Shown here: positions 34,701-46,700 of the stretch, piece by piece
Layout: every line of letters begins with the position of its first letter
Numbering within the stretch: position 1 is the stretch's first letter
Assembly: GCA_963921935.1 (NCBI GenBank)
Contig: OY998178.1
Location: 198,122,862-198,186,861 of the forward strand
Source of the DNA: Galeruca laticollis
Lineage: Eukaryota; Arthropoda; Insecta; Coleoptera; Chrysomelidae
DNA: 64,000 nt
Direction: 5' to 3'
The notes under the pieces: generated by a model
Databases searched by the model: none
What the model was told of the DNA's origin: nothing
The model's input: the letters and a program-made list of their open reading frames with translations, nothing else
Translations under genes and position numbers: made by a program

Positions 34701-37700
34701 ACATTACACATCTGTATTTGCACGCCTCTCGAAGGTGGTGCCTACCAGACATAACTTTACATGTGGTGGGAGTATACCCCCATCACGCCTTTACACATAC
34801 AGTGTACGTTTTCAACTTTATATCCTGTTGGCAAAAAAGAATAATACACTGAATTTATATGTATTTGTCTCTTTCTAACACATTGACGGTAAAACGTATG
34901 TTCCCTGTATACACAAAGTTTGAAACACAGAAGTGAATCAAATTTTACTGCTAATAGATTTGTTGAAGAAGACAGAAACCTTTACGGAAAATTAGCTGAT
35001 ATTTTTTTAAATTGTAGAGATACATTAGATGATATCAAATTTAGGAAACAAGAGGACATAACATTTAGATCAGAGATGTTCATATGTAGGAGGTGGCATT
35101 AAGCAATTTTGGTATCAAACATAGATTGGATCTGTAAAAGACTTCATTTGGATAAAACATTATAAAAGATTTAAGCTGCAAAGAAACATAGTCAGGAGCA
35201 TCACTATATAGGTACAACAAGAAATCTGAACATCTATATTAACAAACCACTAATCCTCGTTCCTAAAGACTGTTTAGAATTAATACGATTTTTTTTGTAA
35301 TTGAGGTAGCCAACAGAGGATTTTAAAAAACTGATGAATAATTGAATTAAATTTAAAGATCTTTTTTTAAAAAGATAATTCTCTATGTCTCAAACAGTAG
35401 AACTTATTCACATAACTTATTTTATTTTATTAACTACATTTATTCTTATGATCCGTGGTCTTGACAAGGTAAACACCCTCACCAACCTTCTTAAACTCAG
35501 TACCACAAGTCTCTGATAACTATTTCTAGACAAAACAACATGGAGATAAAATGAGAAAAAAATTGCTTTTTGATGTACCAAAACAAAATGTTTCCATATG
35601 TTTGCCTTTACAAGAATTGATAGGTAATTGCGATTTAAAATGGTTTTTATATTATAAAAGTACACTAAACTTACCTTAGTACAATAATCACTTATGGTCT
35701 TTTGATGCTCTTTTGATTCTTTTATCCTCATTTTAAATAACTTATAATATAGAAGAGCTTGGCACCGGTAACTAAAATTATTAAAAAACAAATTAGTGCA
35801 CAATATGTGTTGAGAAACTGATGAATTGCTTACCTTAAAACAGCAAGTATATTATGTACAGGGGAGGAATTTTGTTGATTTCTGAAGTTAGACCAAATAT
35901 ATCTAGAACAAAAATTGTATCTATACATCAACTACATAATAATAAATTTGATTTGTAGAAACATGACGATTATGTTCATTGACCGAAAGTTAAAGAGTAT
36001 GTAATTTACATTGTTATTTATACAATAGCTCCACTACATGGTACTGAATAGTAAATTATTCCACTTCCCATGGTGTAAATCTGCCGATAAGATGATTAAG
36101 CTATATAACTGAGCCAGTGTGGGAAGAGAAGGTGAACAGGTAAAGAATGAAATATCATTGTTAGCATACATAAACCAAAATAAACTTACTTTATTAATGA
36201 TAGAGTATCTTTGTACATGGTGAAGGCAGATTTTTCTGTAACTTTTTCATGTTCCATGGCGTTTCCAGTTAATAAGAAAAATAGTACAGCTTCAAGGTAC
36301 AACATGCACTGCTTAATTATGTCAGTCTCTTTATCTGCCATATGCTTCAACCTTTTTGCATCAGTCAGGTACAGGTCTTGACCCCTATAACAAAATGAAT
36401 TAAAATTAATGACATTGAACTATAGTTAGCACATGTTTAAAAATAACATACCACACTAATAATGTAACAAAATTTGATTGCTGAATATTTTTAATTCCAC
36501 AAAAACAAAATATTGTAATGAAAGGTATCAATTAATAACACCTTTCCAGCTCTGATAACTGCTAGAATACATTCTGATATTTTCTAGTTATCAAGTCTTT
36601 AACCATTTCTTAAGGAGAATTTGTCACAAAGTAATCTGCTAACATTATCCTTTGTGGATTGAAACCAACTTTTTGCAGAAGTCACAGTTCTGTGCCTTTT
36701 CATATTACACTGTCAGAATATCTTAATTCAGATTTTTTCACAAAAAGTTGTTATAAAAGAGCCAAAAGTCTAAGGCACATTTATCTGAATTTAAGATTTT
36801 TTGAAATCGAGTTAAATGTTGTACAATAATGTGAAACTTGTAAAAAAATTGAACAAGGTTTTACTTATTTTGAATTGGTACAGATATAAGAGGATTGAAG
36901 ATCTAAACTTCCAATATCCATGTTAGTTTTCTCGTCTTTGAGGTGACACTGAACACGTATTTATTCACAATTACATGTGACATATTTAAATTCGTTATTT
37001 TCGATGGTCACAAAATAATTATACTTATATTAACAAAAAATGCATACACTTACTTATCTCCATATTCCAATTGCTCTTCTGTCATCTCAAAGTATGAATG
37101 ATACTCTCTGATTGGTTGAGATTTGCTAGTGGAGGGGGAAGGATCGCTATTTGATACAATGGGTATTCGGTTTGCTTCCCTTTCATGATTGGTTGGTGGA
37201 GCATTTTTTTGGTTGAGATTTTCTGTTTGAGATCTTTGTACATCATTTTTCCGTCGCTTGTGTTTGATGGTTTCTTTACCCTTTTCTTTTTTGTGGTACT
37301 CTTTTTTATTAGTACTACTATGAGACAAACTGCTGCTGACTGTTGAATGGGAAGATATAGAGCTGGAACTATTCCTTCGCTTTCGTTTTTTTGATTTATG
37401 CTTATGGTCGGATGCATCATCAATTTGGGTTTGGGGTTTCTTATTTTCTTTGATTGGTTTAATTGGCAGTTTGTCTCTTACTTCTTCAGTATCAGATGGT
37501 TTCCTCTCTTTATTTTCCTCTTGTGTTGATTCCAGCAACCAAGGTTTTGTTGCTTCTAAATGCTTGTGAAGAATGGGAATGCGTCTGATATTGAGCTTCT
37601 GTAATTCAATTTTCACCATGAATTTGCCTTTTTCACTATCATTTTCAGTCTTTTCTCTACTTAAAGATTCGGCAACTTCTTTAGGTGATGCTGGACGACT

Positions 37701-40700
37701 AGAAGGCTCAGGACTATTTTTGACAATCTCCTTGAATGGAACAGGGGGAGGTGGTGGGAGTACTACAGCAGCTGATTCCAAACTGGCAGAAGCAGCTGTT
37801 GGCATCGCTTCATCTTCTACCGATGAACTACTTCGTTCATAGTCTCCATCAACTATTATCACATTTACACCACCTTTACCTAAAAAAAAAATTATTTTAG
37901 AAAAAAAAATATGTGCTTTTCATAAATAGGAATACAGTTACATGAAACAAGTCTTACTTAAAATTCTAAAGAATCATTACCACTGAAATTAATGTAACAA
38001 AAAAAAGGTGGTATGATTAATACAGAAATGAATTCCAAACGTTAATAGTAATGATGTTTGTATTCTACATGTTTAAAATTGATTCGTAGGTAAATTCAAG
38101 ACAAAGAAAAAATTAAACACATTCTGGCAGAAGAAACAGCAAGGAAATTTATACAAATCACATGTTTAGAAAATACTTACAAACTAGTACAACTGTAACA
38201 GTGCACTAGACACAGTAACAGTATTTATAACTGTAAATTTAGAAAAAAAACCTCTAATTATGAAAGCTTTACTATCTTAACTTAAATACTTAATTTTAAC
38301 ATATATAATCGTAACAATAATGTACTGGTTACTTAGGAGATAGTTAGAAGAAGTCAAACCAAACGAGTTCCACTTTTCAAATGACAAATAAAAGTTGAAA
38401 CTTTAGAAAGAAGTGCGTGATTTTATATGTAGAAACAGTTCTGCCATATTGCCCTATAGGTAAAAAAAGACCTTAAAGTTCACTATACTTCAGAATTGAT
38501 ATCAACATATAAAAATCTGAAAATGATAAACATTTCAACTGATTTAGAATGTACCCAAATTTCTATGTAGCTTAGAATATCTTGGTATGACAGGGTAGGA
38601 ATGATAATCTTTGGAACACCATTGCTAAAAATTGAGTAGCCCATGTTGGTTTTCTGGATAAAGAAGGAACATTCACATGCAAGAAACTATGAATGATAAT
38701 AATATATAAAAAATAGCAAACGGTTAATTAATAAATACCTTTGCCGCCTTTACCGCCTTTTCCTCCACCTTTACCACCTCCTTTTCCACCTTCGGAATCT
38801 CTTTTTGGCGTAAATAATTTCCTAAGGGTATCGCTCTTCTTCTTATCAGCAATTGTTTTATTTTCATCTACTTTAATAGTAGTATCAATTTTAATAGGAT
38901 TCTTTGAAATTGAGTTACTATCACTCTCAGAATCACTTATCCTCTTTATAAATTCTTCAGATGATGATCTCGCTAATTTTGGTTTGACAGAAGATTTCAC
39001 CTAAAATTTTTCATTTTAATTTTAATGTTCTAATTAATATAATATCTAAAATATTTTTTTTCAAATGTACTACAAGCTGAAAGTTCCTTAAATGTGTAAA
39101 AAATACTCCAGTGACAAAAAATCCTTAGTAACAGATATTCATGAATCGTTAGCAACATTTTATTTTATTATAAATAATTGGAACTGCCATATTATTTTAA
39201 ACTTACAAAATGAAATGATCAGTGATCATTATATGTCATCTAAAGTATAGGTCCATATAATGAAAACAAGAAAACCCATTTTAATAAAATGAGAGACCTA
39301 ACAAATTCCATTGAAAACTTAACTATCGGATATAAATAATATAACTATATAACTATTGAATATAAAAAAGGCGGAAATAAGATATCAGCAAATGTGAAGG
39401 TCCTCACCACTATAGCAAATGCAACATGCGGAGCTGAAGACCATTCAGCATGGTCCTTGAAGTGCCCTCCCAAATCAACTAAGCTAATCGAAGTAATTCC
39501 TAATAGTCAGATCAAGACATTCAACAAGAAATCCCACGAAATCGACCAGAAAATAACCAAAAACTCCAAAATCAGCAGTCACAATTCACGATATGATTAT
39601 TGACACATATGTCAACAAACTAAATAAAATGAATAGCACTAACAGAAATGAAATAATTGCAATGAGGAAAAAATTCGTCGCCCAATACTCCACAGACACA
39701 GTTGCGCATTTCTCGGGAAATAGACTCTATATTTTGACATTCGACTTGGAGCAACCTTCGACGACTTCGCCCACTCAACCTATCCAAGGGAATAATAATA
39801 TTCAAATTCACGTCGACACTTAAAATCGTGTACGCCAATCTCAACAGTTACTCACCGAGAAAACACCTCATCAACAACATTATTGAGGCATTATTTGTGG
39901 AAACAAAAACAAAAGATAGTAACACAAACTACAGAAACTGGAACATTCTACAACTAAATGGAAACATAGTAACCACTAATGTGCGTGGTGGAAGTTTGAT
40001 ACAGGTGCATCCAGGACTAAAAATGCTAAAAGAAATCCCAAAATGAATAACCCGCTTAATGAGGTGCTTTACTTTTCAATTCCATTTCTAGTAGATAAAC
40101 TATACATTTTTCTTGTATATATTCATCCAAATGCACCCATCAAACAAACGCTTTTCAACAAAGCTGCTGTGATTGTAGGAGATCTAAATGTGAATCGGAA
40201 TAAAAGCAGACAAATAAAGGATTTTATCAATAATGCACCCTTCGAAATGGCGTTTACTCCTCCAACCTTTAGAATGGCCAATAACCCAGACTCTACACCA
40301 GATCCACGAAAAACATCAAAAATAAGATAGTAACAGTAGAAACCCATCCAGATTTAGGAACAGAAATGATGCAATAGAAATAACCATCGACCTACAAAGA
40401 CGAATCATAGAGCAAGAAATCATAAAAAAGAACATCAAGAAGTGTGATATAGACAAACTTAACGAAAGGTTGGAGGAGTACATTGTTCGTATGGGGGACG
40501 ATCCGATTGATTGAACAATTCAACACCACAATAACATCACTCACAATAGAAAACAGCCCAGACCTGAAAATAAAACACTAGATCCACGAACTACCCACCA
40601 TACATTATCAAAATGATAAAAAAAAACAAAAGAAAAATGCATAGGGATTACCTGAGAGATCCCAATGTTGAGGCAAAAACGCAACTAAACAATTACAACA

Positions 40701-43700
40701 AAAATGTACAAGCACTAATTAGACAATATAAAGAACACAAATGGGCTACTGTGTGTACTGAAATAAACCCTAGCAAAGGTAAAGATTACTGGCAACAAAT
40801 TAGAAAACTAACAAACTGCAAAGAAATATCAAAATCACAGCCAATTGAAGAAAACAACATTGTGTATGCCACCGATGAAGAAAAAGTAGAGGTATTTGCA
40901 AATTACTACAAGGAAACGTTCAGAGAAAACCATCAACCCCAATACGACCAACAGATATATGATGAAATCGGACAGAAGGGGAACACGGAGCACACAACAG
41001 TAATATAGAAGATGTGTATTTTGAAATATTAAGCAAAGGAAAGAATAGTGCTCCAGGACATGACCACATTACTAAAGATCTATTACGAAAACTGAGTGAA
41101 AAGATACACAGATATCTCATCAAAATATATGAGTACTGTTTGAAACATCACTACTTTCCTAGTGAGTGGAAGCTGGGAACCATTATCACCATTCATAAAC
41201 CTAATACGAACCATCATGGAGCAAAAAAATGCCGTCCTATAACTCTTTTTACAGTTTTGGGAAAGTAACTCGAAAACATCATGAAATATCTGTTACAAAA
41301 TGAAATCGGACACAAAATTCCTGATTACCAATTCGGCTTTAAACATCAAACTTCTACCATTCACCCAGTAACAATTTTAACATCCAAAATTCAAGCTAAC
41401 CAACTAATGGAAAACCACTCTGCATCCCTATTTCTTGATATAAGCAAGGCATTTGATAGTATTTGGCACAAAGGACTACTCTACAAACTAATGACACTAG
41501 AATTCCTTTGATATTTGATCCTGCTCCTGAAAGACTATCTTGAGAACAGAACTCTGCAAGTCAAAATCAACGACCAATACTCGGCAACATTCCACAACGA
41601 ACAAGGAGTTCCACAAGGATCGCCATTGTCTCCTCTCCTATATAATGTTTACTTTCACGACATATACAACTACAGTCATCAACAGGACTACCTCAGTAAC
41701 AATCGTTACATTTTGCAGCATGCTGATGACACGGCCTTGACTAGTCACAACAGAACCCGTTGAAAATATACAAGTATTGTTAGACAGGACCCTGATCTGG
41801 TTCAACAAATGGAGGCTGAAAGTTAATCCAGACAAGTCACAATATATAATATTTAACCACATTAATTCACCAAACTCACCTAAAATAAATATAGACTACA
41901 AAGACATTCACTGCATAAACTATGTGATGTATCTGGGGGTAGACATAGACCACAAATTGAACTTAAAACAACATGCTAACAACATAAAGAGGAAATGTAA
42001 CAGTAGGAGCAAACACTTTCGGAGTTTAACATTCAAGAATTCAGGGATAAGTAAGAAAACAGCTGCACGTATATATAGTTCAATATGCCGACCTATCCTA
42101 GAATACTGTCACCCAATATACCTTACTGCGAGGACTCCTACCATCAAGACCCTTCATACTGCAGAAACCACTTCCTTGAGAACCATAACGAAGATAAGAC
42201 ACCCCAGAAACCCTTTTCACAACCCACCCTATAACCTACTGTATGAAACAACAGGAATTGTCCCCATAAATAAACGCATACACAACCTCTCTGAAAAGTT
42301 TGCACATAAAGAACACAACCTAGAGATACTAAGCCGGTTCTGTACGAACAGGAATCAAGAAAGAAGGCCACACAGAAAATACCCGCTCAATACCATATAG
42401 GAGCACATTCAAAATTTCAATATTTAAGGAATAAGAAGACCACATACCAAATTTTTTTTTCTTTATTCTCTGTACATATATTGTTAATTCAATACTATTA
42501 TCTAATAATTATACAAACCACCATGTAATATATTGTAACAGGCTGAAGGACCTCGGTCGATGGCCTATTGGGTGACCCAATAAAGTACACTAATTATTAT
42601 TATTATTATTATCAAGATATCAGTGGAAAAAATAGGAAGAGACAGCAAAGCATTCCATGCTAATAAAAATGATTCAAAGCTAAATCTAAAATTGTGCCCT
42701 GTTAAGACGGGATGTCATATTTGCAAAAATCGCGATTTTCGGTTTTTTGCACACCCAGCATACTAACAATTTATTCTATCATCCTACAAAATCTAAAAGT
42801 GGTATATGTGTACCATAGAACAGTAAAATCCTAACTACAAACAAAGAAAGATTGCCAAATCAGATTGACGTATCTAAATATTTCTATGAAAGTTTGTCAT
42901 ATCTTGCAATTCGAGCTTCATTTTTGACAAACAATGTAGTGTGTCCAAGAGTGGGAGATTATTTATATTTCTGTCTTATGTGTGAGTGAACTCATAAAAT
43001 TCTGTCTTCATACTTAGTGATTACTAAATCAATCAGTCATATCTACATATATCTCAATCAGATCATAACTCACGAAACTGAGGTTCTTAATCGAAATCAA
43101 ACACAATTTTTTTTATAAGTGAAAGCAAAATCAGGACCCTATAACTATGTTTCCATGGCAGAAAACTATTCACAAATTTGTTTTTTCCCGCCAATTACAT
43201 TTTTGCAGATACCTCCTGTCTTAGCAGAGCATTACACACAAATAATGCTACTAAAATGACAAGGAAAGGAAAGAAAACAATTTTAAGAGTATTTGAAGAA
43301 AAATCACGTCGATTCCTGGGCCAGTTGGAATTATGGGTATGAAATAGATAATTAGAAGAAATTAAAGTAGAACTGAAAATATTGTAGATACCAATAGTTT
43401 GGAGTGTAATAAATACCTATTAAAATATGTAGGAATATGAAATTGAATATTACCTTAGTATCATCGTCACTACTGGAATCTGTTGAGGGAGCAAAGGCGG
43501 CACTTTTCGGTTCAGACAGTCTTTTTGTATTTCGACTTTTTCGTCGTGGAGGAGACGTATTTTTGATGACGGGTTCTAAAGGATTCACCCCATCTTTGAA
43601 ATGGTTCTTCAAAATAGCTTTGTTTTCTTTTCCCCATTCGTCGTCATCAGAATCTTTTTTCGATCGTTTCCGCTCTTCTTTAAATTTAGGCTTTTTCAGA

Positions 43701-46700
43701 TTTTCCGATTCGTGCCTAATACTACTAATACTACTGTTAGATTTACGCCTCTGCGGAGCTGAACTGTCACTTTCCGAACTACTGGATGTAGCAACTTTTG
43801 ATTTAGTTCGACGACGTGAAGGCGGAGGGGGTTTCTCGAATTTTGGTCTGTCTTCGTCATCGGAAGAACTTAGTGATCTAGGCACATGTTGCTTTGGAGG
43901 TCGACCCCTTTTTCCTTTCCGGACCTTAAACATTGAAAACTATCAATAACATAAACTAATATAATAGTTTTTTCATTGTGAACTCCAATTTGTTGGAACA
44001 TATGACTACATAGGCAATTGGAATAGCATTTCTAATGACTCTAGTAACCAGTTGCCAAGATAGCAGTTTAGTGTCTAATTTCGTCACAAAGGTGAGTTTT
44101 TATTAAAAAAAAATAAATGCTTCAAAACTCGTATTCATTTTGTATATTTTCGATTCAATGTGATTGTAAACCCACCTCTTCTCTTATACAGACCACATTT
44201 CAGTCTGAAAACACTACTTTTACCATAATGGACTTTTACAATTGGATTTTGCATTTAAAATATTAAATATATAAAAATAATTACCTCTGGTCCTGAAGAC
44301 CCACTGTGTGATCTGGGCTTATTCACTTTTGCTGGTCTACCGCGTTTCTTAACCTCCTTTCCACGTTTCTTGGCATCCGCTTCTGTGGGAGGTTTATTTT
44401 TCCTTGGTCTACCTCGCCCAGGTTTAGTCACTTTTTCCGAAGAGACTACAACAGGCACAGGAGATTTTGGTTTAGTCACTACCGGGATTAACGTTTTTGT
44501 TGGTTCAGAATCGGAATCACTATGTGTATCTATCGATTTCGTCCTCGGACTAGCCCGACTTACTGGTTTTATCCTTCTTGTCCTGTCATTGTCTGTGTCA
44601 CTATCACTATCACTAATGGGGGGTTTGGTAACTGTATTTATGGTATGTTTTCGCCTTTTTATACTAACACGTTCGCAGTCATCATCCGAATCAGAGAGAC
44701 TGGACAGCAATGGAAAGTCGCTTAGAGCTGCGAGAGCTTTTGCTTTAGCGATTAATTTGTCACTGAATGAATCGCTCGCATCCGACTCTTCAGTGCCTCT
44801 TTTATTTTCATCATCAGAAGACACTTTAGGTAAAGGCGAAGGTTTTACTGGGGATAGGATAGGTGAGGTAGCATTTCCCACTAAATTTTGACTGTTCGAT
44901 TGTACAAATGATGCGAGGTTCCAACGAAGTTCTTCAGCCTTGGGAGAAGCTAGAGGAGCTGCATCTGGAGGAGGGTCTACTTTTGGGCTCACAGGTTGGA
45001 CGTTTTCATCTCCAGAATCATCAGTAGTTGAATCACTATCACTCCCGGTATCTGAACCAGAATCACTAGATGAGCTTATTGGTGATGAAGGCATTGGTGC
45101 TAGAGGTTCCGGTGGTCGTTCTATTCTGGAGGTGTGGATGGCAGGTGTTGCTCCAAGAGGTGATAACATTCTAAAATGAATAAAAATATATAATATCACT
45201 TTATGTATTAAAATTAACTTAACTGCCACTTTAGTTGACATAATGATATGATATTAAAAAATAAACTCATACCAAAATGGCTGATTGAATTCAATCGCGA
45301 AATTTATTGAATTGTTTTACAATAGCTTTACTAAATTCAAAGCATTGAACCAAACATATATTAGAGGGCTGTCCAGAAGGTAATAGACGTTTTAGCCAGG
45401 GCTAGCGCCGCCATCTGTAAAAAGGTTTCCTTAAAGACGCGCGATAAAAAACAAGTGTCTACGAAAAAAGAGAGACAGTTTTGTTTCTCCACTACAACGC
45501 TCGCCCATACACAGCACTTCGTACCAAAGAGCTCTTAGATGGTTTTGAATGAGAATTTTTCAATTATGTGCCATACCATTTGGCATTGAGTGAGAGAGAG
45601 AGAGAGAGAAGCTTTATTGTCATGAAAAATTTTACAATTTTATGGATAAAGCGAAATAATTTAAAAATAGATAAATATAAAAAAAGTACATAAAAAATAA
45701 TATAAAGATATAAAAAATACTAACAATACAAAACATAATATATAAAATACAAATTTAAATTAATAATTATAATACAATGTTACCATCGTACATCATACCA
45801 AATATTGAACTACGCCGATGTAACTCAAAAGTCTAGGGTAGATGGCAGAATTCTGCCACTGAATAATAAGGTCTCTCAAGCAGAAACGTCGTTGTCAATC
45901 TCCGAAACCTATTGAATGTATTTGCCACTTTTAATTCTAAAGGTAGCTGATTGAATAATTTTTGGCATTGAAGGTGATAGATTTTTTTACCAGATCAGAG
46001 GTGGGTATTGTTAAGTAGATATCGAATTTTTTTCTTCTAGTAGGAATTGGCCTCTCAGTTAAATTATGAAAGTGTTTGCAAACCAAACACACAGATTCCA
46101 AAATGAATAAAGCAGGGAGAGTTGAAATTTTGTATTTTTTAATATAGAATTCGCAATGCGTCCTACGACTCAAACCATAAATATAACGAATAGCTCTTTT
46201 TTGTAGTTTGAAAATAGATGTGAAAAGGTGCAAACTACAAGACCCCCAGAAAGGCAAACCATAGCGAAGGTGCGATTCGAACAAAGAGTAGTAAGTTGTT
46301 AAAGCAGTGCAAGAATCAAGTTGTTTAGACACAGATTTAATGGCAAAACAAACCGAGGATCATTTTTTCGCTAAAATGTCTACATGTACAGACCATTTAA
46401 GGGCCCTGTCAATATGGAGACCAAGAAACTTAATCAAATTTGAAGATCTTATTACATCATTGTTAAGTTTGAGAGGTTGCAAAACTCCTTTGTAAGATAA
46501 AACTAAAGTTTTCTCAGTGTTAAAACAAAGCCCGTTCGAGTCAGACCAGGACTTAATAGTAATGAGATCTTTGCCTATGGTAGAATGTAAAGTTCGTATA
46601 TCTGAACTGCTCCAGGTTACACTAGTGTCTTCAGCAAATAAAGTAAATTTACCATTAATTCGGAACTGACACATCGTTATCGAATAATAAGAAAAGAATT

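Larger units (their letters stand above)
39001..43453 (-). other. lilli: lilli intron holding a LINE
   Basis: 4.45-kb intron with GTAATA...TTTTAG borders. Most of it is the LINE at 39389-42613; 39001-39378 and 42624-43453 are AT-rich without recognised content. Confidence 0.7.

Noticed and set aside
37573..37842. Plus-strand frame over a lilli exon
   Set aside because: Antisense shadow of a Ser-rich exon.
38741..39004. Plus-strand Pro/Phe-rich frame
   Set aside because: Antisense of the Gly/Lys repeat exon of lilli.
43437..43949. Plus-strand 170-residue frame
   Set aside because: Antisense of the lilli exon at 43454-43924, whose phases and splice sites fit.
44370..44891. Plus-strand 173-residue frame
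   Set aside because: Antisense of acidic Ser/Asp runs in a lilli exon.
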